This document shows, in pieces, positions 26,505 through 36,521 of a DNA stretch of 64,000 nt. The translations under genes and the position numbers were made by a program. The stretch's first letter is position 1; each line of letters begins with the position of its first letter. The notes beneath the pieces are model-generated. The model made no database searches, was not told the origin of the DNA, and saw only the letters and a program-made list of their open reading frames with translations. This stretch comes from Actinomycetota bacterium (lineage in GTDB: Bacteria; Actinomycetota; Actinomycetes; S36-B12): positions 407,038 through 471,037 of the forward strand of contig JAUXVJ010000024.1 of the NCBI GenBank assembly GCA_030684515.1. The letters are read 5' to 3'.

Positions 26505-27913
26505 GAGTGCAACTGCTCGGCACCGGATCAGCTGACGGGTGGCCGAATCCATTCTGCGATTGCGATTCATGCGCGAGTCAGCGCGCCACAGGCAAGGCGC
26601 GTGCTGCGAGCTGCGCACTCATTGATGATGAACTTCTGATCGACTGGGGTCCCACCTTGGCCAATTCCGCCAGCCGCTTGGGACTGTCCCTCAACAAGGT
26701 CCACCACATTCTTTTCACCCATGGCCATCCCGATCATCTGGCGCCAGAGTTCCTGTTGTGGCGTTCCTGGATCAAGGATCTGAAGACTCTGCATATCTAC
26801 GGGCCGCCACATGCCATCTCGCGTTTCGAGCACTGGATGGATCCGCAGGCTCCCGTTGTCTTCCATGTAGTGGAAGCAGACGACGAGTTCACCGCTCGAA
26901 CCGCCAGCGGCACAGTCATTGTGCGCGTGCTCGCTGCATCGCATGGTCATGGCAGCGGAGATGTGTTCGCCGACGAAGCCGTGCTGTATGACCTCACGGC
27001 CGCAGATGGCGACCGACTGCTCTATGCCACCGACACAGGACCGTTGAGCCAGCGCACGGTAGCGGCTGTCCGTGACCGTGATTTCAATCTCGTGCTCATA
27101 GAGGAAACCTTTGGTCGACACAGCACCCATGGCACCGGACACCTTGATCTGTCGACACTTCCGCGCACCCTTGATGATCTACGCACAGCCGGCGCCATTA
27201 CCGACAACACAGATGTCATCGCCTTCCACCTGAGTCATCACAACCCACCCCTTGCTGAACTCACGCAAGAACTCGCCGCCTTTGGCGCGCGAGCAGTCGA
27301 CGACGGATCGATCATCAACACTCGGCGAGTCAACCGGAACTGCATACTCGTCATCGGCGGTGCACGCTCAGGCAAATCAACATTTGCAGAGTCGCTTGCA
27401 ATGACGCGGGATGCGGTTACCTACCTCGCAACAGGCGGCAGCCGACCCGAGGACGCTGAATGGGCGGAACGCGTGGCTGCCCATCAAGCTCGACGTCCAG
27501 CCTCGTGGAAGACCGTGGAATCCGCTGACGTCACAGGTGCTATCCGAGCGCACGATCACGGAACCTTGCTCATCGACTGCATCAGCCTGTGGCTCACCCA
27601 CGTACTCGATGCCGCAGGTGCTTGGGACAGTGATCCGGCGGACAATCAGCAATTGCTGGCTGGAGTGCACGACACCATCGAGGAGTTGGTCGAGGCCGTG
27701 CGCAACTGCGCTCACGATTTGATCATCGTCAGCAACGAAGTCGGGCAGGGAGTGGTGCCGCCGACGTACGCCGGACGCTTGTTTCGCGACCTCATGGGCA
27801 TCACCAATGCCAAGCTTGCTGAGGTGAGCTCGCAGGTGCAGTTCCTGGTCGCCGGAAGATCGCTGCCACTTGCATCCATTGCCTCACTGCTGACAAAGGA
27901 CAGTCATGAATGA
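26501..27913 (+). CDS. cobU: PhnP-like metallo-beta-lactamase fused to CobU (AdoCbi kinase/guanylyltransferase)
   Basis: A 470-residue fusion. Residues 1 to about 275 form a metallo-beta-lactamase domain: LLGTGSADGWPNPFCDCDSC at the start (an extra Cys zinc site as in PhnP), the metal motif H74-G-H-P-D-H79, IYGPP, ASHGHG and ATDTGP. Residues about 280-470 form CobU, with the P-loop GGARSGKST at 286, YLATGGSRPEDAEW, and SNEVGQGVVP near the end. CobU phosphorylates adenosylcobinamide and adds GMP. The metallo domain resembles cyclic phosphodiesterases; its role here is unknown, but removal of a phosphate in nucleotide-loop assembly is possible. The start is GTG overlapping the S-component stop. 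Confidence 0.9.
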   Translation: MRVQLLGTGSADGWPNPFCDCDSCASQRATGKARAASCALIDDELLIDWGPTLANSASRLGLSLNKVHHILFTHGHPDHLAPEFLLWRSWIKDLKTLHIYGPPHAISRFEHWMDPQAPVVFHVVEADDEFTARTASGTVIVRVLAASHGHGSGDVFADEAVLYDLTAADGDRLLYATDTGPLSQRTVAAVRDRDFNLVLIEETFGRHSTHGTGHLDLSTLPRTLDDLRTAGAITDNTDVIAFHLSHHNPPLAELTQELAAFGARAVDDGSIINTRRVNRNCILVIGGARSGKSTFAESLAMTRDAVTYLATGGSRPEDAEWAERVAAHQARRPASWKTVESADVTGAIRAHDHGTLLIDCISLWLTHVLDAAGAWDSDPADNQQLLAGVHDTIEELVEAVRNCAHDLIIVSNEVGQGVVPPTYAGRLFRDLMGITNAKLAEVSSQVQFLVAGRSLPLASIASLLTKDSHE

Positions 27914-28970
27914 TTTGCCTGGAGTCTCCTTGCCCGATGAGCAGATGCGCACGGCAGCGATGGCTCGCCAACTTCGACTCACCAAGCCAGCTGGAGCCCT
28001 TGGACGATTGGAAGAGCTGAGCGGGTGGGCCAGTGCCGTGCAGGGGAAGTGCCCGCCGAGCAGATTCCAGCAGGCCACCGTCGTGATCTTCGCCGGTGAT
28101 CACGGAATCGCCACCACCGCGCGCACTTCGGCATATCCCTCAGAAGTAACTGCTCAGATGGTGCGCAACTTCGTCGCGGGCGGCGCAGCAGTCAACGTCC
28201 TGGCTCGCCAGGCAGATGCCCGCGTCCGCGTTGTTGACGTGAGCGTCGATGCCGAGCCTGGCTATCTCGAGGCGATCGCGCCTGAGGTCGCCAGCAATCG
28301 CATCCGTCGCAGTAGCGGATCCATCGATCGTGAGGATGCGCTCACTCTCGTCGAGGCACAGGCTGCCTTCGATCTGGGTCGACGTATTGCTGATGAGGAA
28401 ATTGACAGCGGCGCAGACCTGCTGATCCCTGGTGACATGGGAATCGGCAACACCACTCCCGCGTCCACTCTGACTGGCCTGTTGGCCAATCTCGATGCCT
28501 CCAAAGTCACGGGCGTGGGCACTGGCATTGACGATCAGACCTGGATGCGCAAGTGCGCGGCCGTGCGGGATGCCATGCATCGCGGTCGACCGGAGCTCGG
28601 CAATCCCATTGCACTGCTGGCCGCAGTGGGCGGGGCCGATTTCGCGGCGATGACAGGATTCCTCGTGCAGGCGGCGATTCGCAAAACCCCCGTCATCCTT
28701 GACGGCACGATCTCGGGTGCATGCGCGCTCGTCGCTGATCGAATCGACTTTCGAGCAAAACACTGGTGGTTAGCCGGACATCGCTCCTCTGAGCCAGCGC
28801 ATACCGCAGCCCTGGATCATCTGGGCCTTGAACCGGTGATCGACTACGCATTGCGTCTCGGTGAAGGCACCGGCGCTTTGCTGGCCTTGCCAGTCGTGCA
28901 AGCCGCGATTTGCTTGCTTGCCGAGATGGCGACCTTCGATGAGGCCGGGGTCAGCGAGCAGGATGCCTGA
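27906..28970 (+). CDS. cobT: nicotinate-nucleotide-dimethylbenzimidazole phosphoribosyltransferase CobT
   Basis: Makes alpha-ribazole phosphate, the lower-ligand nucleotide of cobalamin, from dimethylbenzimidazole and nicotinate mononucleotide. It is 354 residues long. Motifs include TKPAGALGRLEELSGW near residue 26, VVIFAGDHGI near 60, LLIPGDMGIGNTTPAS near 175, and LGEGTGALLALP near 315, with the catalytic Glu in GEG. The gene overlaps cobU by 8 bp and cobS by 8 bp. Confidence 0.95.
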   Translation: MNDLPGVSLPDEQMRTAAMARQLRLTKPAGALGRLEELSGWASAVQGKCPPSRFQQATVVIFAGDHGIATTARTSAYPSEVTAQMVRNFVAGGAAVNVLARQADARVRVVDVSVDAEPGYLEAIAPEVASNRIRRSSGSIDREDALTLVEAQAAFDLGRRIADEEIDSGADLLIPGDMGIGNTTPASTLTGLLANLDASKVTGVGTGIDDQTWMRKCAAVRDAMHRGRPELGNPIALLAAVGGADFAAMTGFLVQAAIRKTPVILDGTISGACALVADRIDFRAKHWWLAGHRSSEPAHTAALDHLGLEPVIDYALRLGEGTGALLALPVVQAAICLLAEMATFDEAGVSEQDA

Positions 28971-29721
28971 CGCGCTTCGATTGGCCATCGGCACGCTGAC
29001 TCGACTGCCCGTGCCTGCACCAAGGACCCTGACACGCAGCACCACAACCTGGGCGATGAGCCTTGCGCCCCTGATTGGCGCAGCACTGGCACTTGTCTGC
29101 GGACTGCCCTTGCTCATCGAGGCGCGGCAATTCACCACACTTGTTCTTGCCGCCATTTCGATCGCGCTGCTCGCCTTCGCAACGCGGGCGCTGCACCTCG
29201 ACGGGCTTGCCGACACTGCCGATGCGCTCGGCAGTGCCAAGCCAGCACAGCAGGCTCTTGAGATCGCGCGCAAGTCCGACATCGGACCATTCGGCGTCAT
29301 CGCCCTGGTGCTGAATCTGCTGCTGCAGACCTTCGCACTGGCGGCGTGCCTCTATGCGGGTGATGGCCTACCGGCCCTGGTGCTCGCGGCGGTGCTTGGG
29401 CGCATCGCGCTGACGTGGGCGTGCACTCAGCTATGGCCGGCGGCACGAGCTGATGGCCTTGGGGCCAGCGTCGCTGGCAGCGTTCCGCTGGCTGTGCCCA
29501 TCCTTTGGGCAGTCGTGATAGCTATTGGCGGATACGTACTGCTCGGAGCAGCTGGAGTATTGGCAACTCTGCTTGCACTGCTCGCAGGCCAACTCGTGCT
29601 CATGATCACCAAGAGACGACTTGGCGGAGTCACGGGTGATGTCCTTGGTGCAGTCATCGAGTGCGCAACGAGCACGGCACTGATCACTTTGGCGCTACTG
29701 CTGCAGTACTCGAGTTTCTAG
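28963..29721 (+). CDS. cobS: adenosylcobinamide-GDP ribazoletransferase CobS
   Basis: A membrane enzyme of 252 residues that joins adenosylcobinamide-GDP to alpha-ribazole (phosphate), the penultimate or last step of cobalamin assembly. It has the family opening RLAIGTLTRLPVP and, near residue 75, the metal-binding ALHLDGLADTADALG, followed by ARKSDIGPFGVIALV. The start is ATG 28963, overlapping the cobT stop. It is the last gene of the operon, and gcvT converges on it after 12 bp. Confidence 0.93.
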   Translation: MPDALRLAIGTLTRLPVPAPRTLTRSTTTWAMSLAPLIGAALALVCGLPLLIEARQFTTLVLAAISIALLAFATRALHLDGLADTADALGSAKPAQQALEIARKSDIGPFGVIALVLNLLLQTFALAACLYAGDGLPALVLAAVLGRIALTWACTQLWPAARADGLGASVAGSVPLAVPILWAVVIAIGGYVLLGAAGVLATLLALLAGQLVLMITKRRLGGVTGDVLGAVIECATSTALITLALLLQYSSF

Positions 29722-29733
29722 AACTGGCCTCAT

Positions 29734-30843
29734 CTATCGCGTTGACGGCTCAACAAACGGAGGCTTGGTGACGTGGAATCGAATCGGCTTTCCACGCACA
29801 TTGACCAGCACGTCGTACCCAGGCTCGACATCGGCATCAAGCAGCGCCAGCGCAATGCCACATTTCAAACTCGGCGAATAGGTTCCGCTGGTGATGTCAC
29901 CGATCACCGGTGCGGTCAGTTCAACATCGGCCAGCCCGTGCACGTGCATATGAGCGCGCGGGATTCCCCGTTCGACTGACTTCAGCCCACGCAATTTGCG
30001 GCGGGGCCCTTCTGCTCGTTGTTTGACGAGCGCATCGCGGCCGGCGAACTCGGGCTTGTCCCAGCCCACTGCCCACGCGAGACCTGCTTCAACTGGCGAG
30101 ATGTCCTGGGCGATGTCCTGTCCGTGCAGTGGATAGCCCATCTCCAAACGCAAGGTATCGCGCGCACCTAGGCCGGCAGGAACCGCGCCGAGCGCCTGCC
30201 CCCGTTCAAGCAGCACATCCCAAACCGATCCCAGAATGATGTTGGGCACGACAAGCTCAAATCCGAGTTCACCGGTGTATCCACTGCGGCAGACGATGAC
30301 CGGTTCACCGCGATGGCTCGCATTGATCATTGCCATGTAGTCCAACTCAGCCGGCAGCCCGATCGCTTCAATCAGCGCGCGGCTGTTGGGGCCTTGAACG
30401 GCGATGATGCCGTGAGTGTCGTGATGATTCTCAATCGTGACGCCTGCTGGTGCGCTCTCCACTAGCAATTGGACGATCACACTCGCATTGGACGCATTGG
30501 GAACCATGAAGATCTCGTTATCTGCCCAGCGATACACGATGAGGTCATCGACCACGCCGCCATATTCATTGCACAGCATCGTGTACTGGGCGCTGCCATC
30601 GCCGATGCGATCCAAGTCATTGGTCAGAATTGAATTGAGAAAGGCCAATGCGCCTTCGCCATGGATGCGGACTTTGCCCATGTGCGACACATCGAAGATG
30701 CCGACTGCTGAGCGCACAGCATCATGCTCAACCAGCACTCCGGCGTATTCGATAGGCATATCCCAGCCGCCGAAGTCGGCGGTCTTGGCGCCCAACTGCA
30801 GGTGTCGACTATGGAGCGGAGTCTCGCGCAATCCTGAGTTCAC
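29734..30843 (-). CDS. gcvT: aminomethyltransferase GcvT (glycine cleavage T protein)
   Basis: A 369-residue folate-dependent T protein of the glycine cleavage system. Motifs include LHSRHLQLGAKTADFGGWDM at the N terminus, DVSHMGKVRIHG near residue 50, VQGPNSRAL near 150, and SRSGYTGELGFE-like CRSGYTGELGFE near 205 that contacts folate. No gcvH or gcvP is adjacent and no glycine riboswitch is visible, so it is expressed separately. The divergent gene after a short gap is pepA. Confidence 0.94.
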   Translation of the reverse strand: MNSGLRETPLHSRHLQLGAKTADFGGWDMPIEYAGVLVEHDAVRSAVGIFDVSHMGKVRIHGEGALAFLNSILTNDLDRIGDGSAQYTMLCNEYGGVVDDLIVYRWADNEIFMVPNASNASVIVQLLVESAPAGVTIENHHDTHGIIAVQGPNSRALIEAIGLPAELDYMAMINASHRGEPVIVCRSGYTGELGFELVVPNIILGSVWDVLLERGQALGAVPAGLGARDTLRLEMGYPLHGQDIAQDISPVEAGLAWAVGWDKPEFAGRDALVKQRAEGPRRKLRGLKSVERGIPRAHMHVHGLADVELTAPVIGDITSGTYSPSLKCGIALALLDADVEPGYDVLVNVRGKPIRFHVTKPPFVEPSTR

Positions 30844-30916
30844 GGCACGAAGGTACCTGTTCGGCGAACTTCAGAACGCACTGCTTGACATCGCGTGATC
30901 GGGCTAGGGTTCCGTC

Positions 30917-32398
30917 ATGACTTTGACTCTTGCCGCCACCGCCCCGAGTTCAACTGCCTGCGATGCCCTGGTCATTGCGATTGTGCCCGCCAAAGGCAAG
31001 GCGATCGCGCTGGCAGCTCACGGCTTGACCGCTGCTCAAGCCAATCGCATCATGGAATCCGCGAATGCTGTCGGCGCCTCAAGCAAATCGGGAGAACTGA
31101 CCGTTCTCCCAGCGCCATCTGGATTTGCGGCGAAGAAGATCGCGGTGCTTGGGCTGGGCGACTTTGCCAAGACCGGCGATCTGGAAACCCTGCGCACTGC
31201 AGTCGGTGCCGCAGTGCGGTCACTTTCAGGCAGCAAGAAGATCGCCATCGTTGCTTCGCCCGACGCGGAACATGTGCTGGCAACTGCGCTGGCCGCGCAA
31301 CTGGGCAGTTACTCCTTCACCGACTTCAAGGGCAAGGCCAAGCCAAGAACCTCAGCATCGAACATCGTCCTGCTGGTCCCAAAGGAAGCGATCAGCGAGG
31401 GTAGAGCAGCGCTCGCCGATGCCGCTGTTCTTGCCACCTCGGTCAACTTGAGCCGTGATCTGGTCAACACTCCCCCCAATGCGCTGACACCCGTTGACTT
31501 GGCGGCTGCAGCGAAGAACGCAGTTGCCGGCCTACCAGTCAAGGTCACCATCTGGGACGAGAAGGCGCTCAAGCGCGATGGTTGCGGCGGTATTTTGGCC
31601 GTCGGCCAGGGTTCAGTGAATCCACCCCGTCTGGTGAAGATGGTGTACGCCCCTGCCGGGGCCAAGGCCAGCTTGGCCATCGTTGGCAAGGGCATCACCT
31701 TCGACACCGGCGGCATCTCCATCAAGCCGGCGGCGGGCATGGATGAGATGAAAGGCGACATGGGCGGGGCGGCCGCCGTTATTGGCGCAATGCAGGCCAT
31801 CGCCAAGCTCGGGATCATTATCAATGTCACCGGCTGGGTGCCAACTGCTGAGAACATGCCCGGTGGCAATGCGCAGCGTCCTGGCGATGTGATCACCATG
31901 TTCGATGGCACGACAGTAGAAGTACTGAACACCGACGCTGAGGGTCGACTGGTGCTGGCTGATGCGCTGGGCATGGCCGTGCTGGAAAAGCCGGATCTCA
32001 TCATCGACGTCGCCACCTTGACCGGCGCCCAGCGCATTGCACTGGGATCTCGCACGGCAGGAGTGATGGCCAATGACGATGACTCGCGGACCTTGGTGTG
32101 CACCGCGGCCGGCGAAGCAGGCGAAGCTGCCTGGCCGATGCCCTTGCCGGAGTACCTGCGCGCCTCAATCGACTCCCCCACAGCCGATATTGCCAATATC
32201 GGCGACCGGCTCGGAGGCATGCTCTCAGCTGGCATCTTCCTCAAGGAATTCATCCCAGCCGAGCAGCTCTGGGTGCATATCGACATCGCCGGGCCCTCAT
32301 TCAACGACAAGGGCCCCTATGGCTACACGCCCAAGGGCGGCACGGGCTCTACGGTGCGCACCTTCGTTCAGGTGGCCAAGACGCTTGCGGCAGGATAG
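30917..32398 (+). CDS. pepA: leucyl aminopeptidase PepA
   Basis: A 493-residue M17 family dizinc aminopeptidase. The catalytic C-terminal half carries the metal and active-site motifs GKGITFDTGGISIKP, MDEMKGDMGGAAAV and the family signature NTDAEGRLVLADAL near residue 337. The N-terminal 160 residues form the less conserved hexamer domain. A TAGGGT hexamer 6 nt before the ATG and the absence of a clear ribosome-binding site suggest a leaderless transcript. Confidence 0.95.
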   Translation: MTLTLAATAPSSTACDALVIAIVPAKGKAIALAAHGLTAAQANRIMESANAVGASSKSGELTVLPAPSGFAAKKIAVLGLGDFAKTGDLETLRTAVGAAVRSLSGSKKIAIVASPDAEHVLATALAAQLGSYSFTDFKGKAKPRTSASNIVLLVPKEAISEGRAALADAAVLATSVNLSRDLVNTPPNALTPVDLAAAAKNAVAGLPVKVTIWDEKALKRDGCGGILAVGQGSVNPPRLVKMVYAPAGAKASLAIVGKGITFDTGGISIKPAAGMDEMKGDMGGAAAVIGAMQAIAKLGIIINVTGWVPTAENMPGGNAQRPGDVITMFDGTTVEVLNTDAEGRLVLADALGMAVLEKPDLIIDVATLTGAQRIALGSRTAGVMANDDDSRTLVCTAAGEAGEAAWPMPLPEYLRASIDSPTADIANIGDRLGGMLSAGIFLKEFIPAEQLWVHIDIAGPSFNDKGPYGYTPKGGTGSTVRTFVQVAKTLAAG

Positions 32399-32457
32399 GC
32401 AGTAGAAGACATCGGCCGGGCACACGCTCGGCTCAAAGTTCGCTGGCGGGAGTTTTG

Positions 32458-33825
32458 GTGGCAGACGCTGACCTGGTCATCCTCGGTGGAGGCAGTGGTG
32501 GCTATGCCGCGGCCCTTCGTGCATCCGAACTGGGCAAGAGCGTCATCCTGATAGATCAGGACAAGCTCGGCGGCACCTGTTTGCATCGGGGTTGCATCCC
32601 AACCAAGGCACTGCTGCATGCGGCGGAGGTCGCTGATTCAGCACGCGAGAGCGAGCAGTTCGGCGTCAACGCAACCCTTCATGGCATCGACATGAAGAAG
32701 GTCAATGACTATCGCGACGGCGTCGTTGCGCGTCTGTACAAGGGCCTGCAGGGCCTTGTGAAGAGCCGCAATGTCACCTTCGTCGAAGGCACCGGCCGCC
32801 TCGTGGGTCCCAAGACTGTTGAGGTCAATGGACAGCAGTACACCGGCGAACACCTCATTCTTGCCACTGGCTCCTATGCCCGTTCCCTTCCTGGTCTGGA
32901 CATCGGTGGCCGAATCCTGACTTCAGACCAAGCGCTCGCTTTGGACTACATCCCTGAGCGCGTCATCGTGCTCGGCGGCGGTGTCATTGGCGTGGAGTTC
33001 GCAAGTGTCTGGAAGTCCTTCGGTGCTGAAGTGACCATCATTGAAGGCCTGCCTCACCTGGTCCCCAATGAAGACGAAGCAGTGTCCAAGCAACTCGAGC
33101 GGGCCTTCCGCAAGCGCGGTATCAATTTCTCCTTGGGCGTGCGCTTCGCCTCAGCAACCCAAGACGATTCAGGCGTGCACGTGGCTCTTGAAGATGGCAA
33201 GACCTTCGACGCTGACCTGTTGCTGGTCGCCGTGGGTCGGGGGCCAAACGCCTCGGGTATGGGCTTTGAGGAGCAGGGCGTGGCTATGGAGCGCGGTTGG
33301 GTCCTGGTCGATGAGCGCCTGCATACCAATCTGCCTGGAGTGTTCGCCGTTGGCGACATCACACCTGGTCTGCAACTTGCTCACCGCGGTTTCCAGCACG
33401 GCATCTTCGTTGCCGAGGAAATCGCGGGACTGCATCCGATGGTGATCGCTGACGTCAACATCCCCAAGGTCACCTACTGCGAGCCCGAAGTGGCCAGCGT
33501 CGGCATGACTGAGGCCCAAGCACGTGCAGAGCACGGCGACAACATCGCGACCTACGAATACAACCTCGGCGGCAATGGCAAGAGCCAGATCCTTGGCACT
33601 GCCGGGTTCATCAAGTTGGTACAGGTCAAAGAAGGTCCTGTCGTGGGTATTCACATGGTCGGCTCGCGCATGGGAGAGCAGATCGGTGAAGCACAGTTGA
33701 TCGTGAACTGGGAAGCGCATCCAGAAGATGTTGCTGTGCTGATTCACGCGCACCCCACGCAGAACGAGGCTATGGGCGAGGCACACCTTGCGCTGGCTGG
33801 AAAACCGCTCCACGCACACGCCTGA
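32458..33825 (+). CDS. lpdA: dihydrolipoamide dehydrogenase (E3)
   Basis: A 455-residue flavoprotein that reoxidises dihydrolipoyl groups of 2-oxoacid dehydrogenases with NAD. It has the FAD motif [14 protein letters not shown], the redox disulfide [14 protein letters not shown] near residue 40, the NAD motif [14 protein letters not shown] near 175, and the C-terminal catalytic [13 protein letters not shown], whose His-Glu pair completes the partner active site. The start is GTG 32458. The next gene, an E2 subunit 49 bp downstream, makes the functional link direct. Confidence 0.95.
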   Translation: MADADLVILGGGSGGYAAALRASELGKSVILIDQDKLGGTCLHRGCIPTKALLHAAEVADSARESEQFGVNATLHGIDMKKVNDYRDGVVARLYKGLQGLVKSRNVTFVEGTGRLVGPKTVEVNGQQYTGEHLILATGSYARSLPGLDIGGRILTSDQALALDYIPERVIVLGGGVIGVEFASVWKSFGAEVTIIEGLPHLVPNEDEAVSKQLERAFRKRGINFSLGVRFASATQDDSGVHVALEDGKTFDADLLLVAVGRGPNASGMGFEEQGVAMERGWVLVDERLHTNLPGVFAVGDITPGLQLAHRGFQHGIFVAEEIAGLHPMVIADVNIPKVTYCEPEVASVGMTEAQARAEHGDNIATYEYNLGGNGKSQILGTAGFIKLVQVKEGPVVGIHMVGSRMGEQIGEAQLIVNWEAHPEDVAVLIHAHPTQNEAMGEAHLALAGKPLHAHA

Positions 33826-33874
33826 CACACAACCAGATCCGCGATCCGGATCTTCGAAGGGGAGTCGAGTTCAC

Positions 33875-35620
33875 ATGTCGGTCTCAGTCACGATGCCACA
33901 GCTCGGAGAGAGCGTCACCGAAGGAACCGTCACTCGATGGTTGAAGCAGGTCGGTGACACCATCACTGCTGACGAGCCCCTGCTCGAGATCTCCACGGAC
34001 AAGGTCGATACCGAGATTCCGGCACCCGCCTCTGGCGTGCTGCTGGCGATCAGCGCCGCCGAGGACGAGACCGTGCTGGTTGGTGCCGAGCTTGGTGTCA
34101 TCGGAGCAGCCGACGAAGCCGGCGCTAGCGCCCCTGCTCCAGTAGCAGCGGCCCCTCTCGCTGCGTCCGAGCCCACACCCGCACCCGTTGAGCCAGTTGT
34201 CGCCGCACCGGCGCCGGTGGCGCCTGCCGCCGCCGCGCCGCCAGCGCCAGCTGCAGGCGGGGCCATTGTTGACGTACTGCTCCCCCTGCTTGGCGAGAGT
34301 GTCACCGAAGGAACCGTCACCCGTTGGCTGAAGCAGGTCGGCGACACAGTCGCCGCTGACGAGCCCCTCGTGGAGATCTCGACCGACAAGGTGGACACCG
34401 AACTGCCGTCGCCAGCCGCTGGCGTCCTGGTCGCCATCCTGGTTCTCGAAGACGCCACGGCCGATGTGGGCGCTGTGCTTGGCCAGATCGGCGCTGCCGG
34501 CGCTGTTCCCGCGCCAGCAGTTGCACCCGCTCCTGCCGCACCTGCTCCTACTGCCCCCGTGATCACTGCAGCCCCAGTTGTGGCCGCACCACCTGCACCA
34601 CCTGCAGCCCCGCCAGTTGTCCCCGCTGCTCCTGTGGCAGCGCCAGTGCCGGCTCCCGCCGCAGTTCCAGCCGCCGCAGTTTCCGATAGTGAGTCGTACG
34701 TGACCCCATTGGTGCGCCGACTTGCAACGCAAAATGGCGTCGATCTTTCCGCAGTTGTCGGAACAGGTATTGGCGGGCGCATCCGTAAGCAGGATGTGCT
34801 TGCAGCAGCCGAAACCAAGCAAGCTCGCGCCACGACTGCGGCTGCTGCAGCCCCGGTGGCTGTAGCTAGTTCCACCTCAGCTGCAAGCCCATCGCCATTG
34901 CGTGGACAGACCGTGAAGATCTCTCGCCTGCGCCGCGTCATCGCCGAGCGCATGGTGGAGTCATTGCAAGTTTCCGCTCAACTCACCACAGTCCTGGAAG
35001 TTGATGTCACGGCCATCGCAAAGCTGCGTGGCCGCATCAAGGACGAGTTCGAAGGCCGCGAAGGCGTCAAACTCACCTACCTGCCGTTCATCGCCAAGGC
35101 GTCTGTTGAGGCTCTCAAGCAGTTCCCGATGGTCAATGCCTCCATCGACATGAATGAGGGCACGATCACCTACCACGATTCAGAGAACCTCGGCATTGCC
35201 GTTGACACTGATCGCGGCCTGCTCGTCCCGGTTATCCGCAATGCCGGGGACCTCAACATCGCCGGGCTTTCGCGCAGCATTGCCGACCTTGCCGATCGCA
35301 CCCGCCAGAGCAAGGTTGCACCCGACGAGCTCAGCGGTGGCACGTTCACGATCACCAATACCGGCAGTCGCGGGGCCTTGTTCGACACCCCGATCATCAA
35401 TCAGCCGCAGGTTGCCATCTTGGGCACCGGAGCGATCATCAAGCGCCCGGTCGTTGTGCCCGACACCACTGGGCAGGAAGTCATTGCGATCCGCTCGATG
35501 ATGTATCTGTCTTTGTCCTACGACCATCGACTGGTCGATGGAGCTGACGCCGCTCGATTCCTCGTGGCAGTGAAGGCCCGTCTGGAAGAAGCCTCGTTTG
35601 AGGCTGAACTCGGACTCTGA
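33875..35620 (+). CDS. sucB: 2-oxoacid dehydrogenase E2 (dihydrolipoyl acyltransferase) with two lipoyl domains
   Basis: A 581-residue E2 core enzyme. Two lipoyl domains lie at residues 1-80 and about 130-205, each with the lipoylated Lys in [10 protein letters not shown]. Long Ala/Pro-rich flexible linkers follow each. The peripheral-subunit-binding domain starts near residue 272 ([16 protein letters not shown]). The catalytic acyltransferase domain ends with [17 protein letters not shown], with its catalytic His and Asp. It is annotated as a succinyltransferase in many actinobacteria but serves pyruvate dehydrogenase in mycobacteria (DlaT), so the substrate is uncertain. lipB and lipA, which make its cofactor, follow in the same direction. 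Confidence 0.92.
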   Translation: MSVSVTMPQLGESVTEGTVTRWLKQVGDTITADEPLLEISTDKVDTEIPAPASGVLLAISAAEDETVLVGAELGVIGAADEAGASAPAPVAAAPLAASEPTPAPVEPVVAAPAPVAPAAAAPPAPAAGGAIVDVLLPLLGESVTEGTVTRWLKQVGDTVAADEPLVEISTDKVDTELPSPAAGVLVAILVLEDATADVGAVLGQIGAAGAVPAPAVAPAPAAPAPTAPVITAAPVVAAPPAPPAAPPVVPAAPVAAPVPAPAAVPAAAVSDSESYVTPLVRRLATQNGVDLSAVVGTGIGGRIRKQDVLAAAETKQARATTAAAAAPVAVASSTSAASPSPLRGQTVKISRLRRVIAERMVESLQVSAQLTTVLEVDVTAIAKLRGRIKDEFEGREGVKLTYLPFIAKASVEALKQFPMVNASIDMNEGTITYHDSENLGIAVDTDRGLLVPVIRNAGDLNIAGLSRSIADLADRTRQSKVAPDELSGGTFTITNTGSRGALFDTPIINQPQVAILGTGAIIKRPVVVPDTTGQEVIAIRSMMYLSLSYDHRLVDGADAARFLVAVKARLEEASFEAELGL

Positions 35621-35624
35621 CGCG

Positions 35625-36521
35625 ATGAGGGTCGCGGTCACAGGCTCAACAGGGCTCATCGGTACTGCACTTGTTGCTCAACTGCGCCTGGATGGCCATA
35701 CGGTCAGCCGCTTGGTCCGCCGCAGCGCAGCTTCGGCTGACGAGATCTCTTGGGATCCCGTGGCTGGCACTGTTGATCTTGCAGCACTTGAAGGCACTGA
35801 AGCGGTATTCCATCTCGCTGGAGCCGGCGTCGGCGATCATCGGTGGACTGATGCCTACAAGGCTGAGATTCTCAACAGTCGGGTCCTGGGGACCCAGACC
35901 ATCGCTCGGGCCCTTGCTGCACTGGCCTCACCGCCCGCAGTTCTGGTCTCAGGGTCCGCGATCGGCTGGTACGGCGACACAGGTGACCAGATTGTCGACG
36001 AGCAGGCTCCTGCCGGCCAAGGATTTCTCGCTGAGGTGGTGCAGGCCTGGGAGGCAGCAACTGCGACCGCAAGTGAGGCAGGCATTCGTGTCGTGCACGC
36101 GCGCACCGGACTCGTGGTTGCCCGCGACGGCGGCGCTTGGGCTCGCATGTTCCCGCTCTTTCGCCTCGGGGTCGGCGGAAAGTTGGGCCCGGGCAATCAG
36201 TACTGGTCGTGGATCTCACTGCGAGATGAAATCTCGGCACTGCTCTACTGCATGACCAACTCAGCAATCTCAGGTCCGGTGAATCTGACCGGGCCAAGTG
36301 CTGTGACCAACAGCGAGGTCACCTCTGCCATGGGACGTGTCATGGGCCGTCCCACACTTCTGCCTGTCCCCGCTGCCGCCCTGAAGATCGTGCTGGGTGA
36401 ATTCTCAAGTGAGGTGCTGGGCAGCATCAGGGTCACTCCCGCTGTACTTCAAGCCGCCCAGTTCGCCTGGGCCGACACCACGATTGAATCCGCGATCAGC
36501 ACTGCGTGGCGCAGCCCTTGA
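35625..36521 (+). CDS. TIGR01777-family NAD-dependent epimerase/SDR protein
   Basis: A 298-residue extended short-chain dehydrogenase. The N-terminal nucleotide motif is GSTGLIGTALVAQL, followed by VFHLAGAGVGDHRW, SGSAIGWYGDTGD near residue 110 and a C-terminal DUF1731 segment ending near PAVLQAAQFAW. The family sits next to the lipoate-linked E2 gene in many actinobacteria (Rv2216 position, from memory). Its substrate is unknown. The start is ATG 35625, just after the E2 stop. Confidence 0.9.
   Translation: MRVAVTGSTGLIGTALVAQLRLDGHTVSRLVRRSAASADEISWDPVAGTVDLAALEGTEAVFHLAGAGVGDHRWTDAYKAEILNSRVLGTQTIARALAALASPPAVLVSGSAIGWYGDTGDQIVDEQAPAGQGFLAEVVQAWEAATATASEAGIRVVHARTGLVVARDGGAWARMFPLFRLGVGGKLGPGNQYWSWISLRDEISALLYCMTNSAISGPVNLTGPSAVTNSEVTSAMGRVMGRPTLLPVPAAALKIVLGEFSSEVLGSIRVTPAVLQAAQFAWADTTIESAISTAWRSP

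Noticed and set aside
31309..32310. 333-codon open frame opposite pepA
   Set aside because: It is antisense to a complete, motif-rich pepA, and its composition is the mirror of GC-rich codon use; no family is recognisable.
33871..34953. 360-codon and 312-codon open frames opposite the E2 gene
   Set aside because: They are low-complexity Ala/Thr/Gly- or Gly/Arg/Cys-rich translations, caused by the Ala/Pro linkers read backwards.
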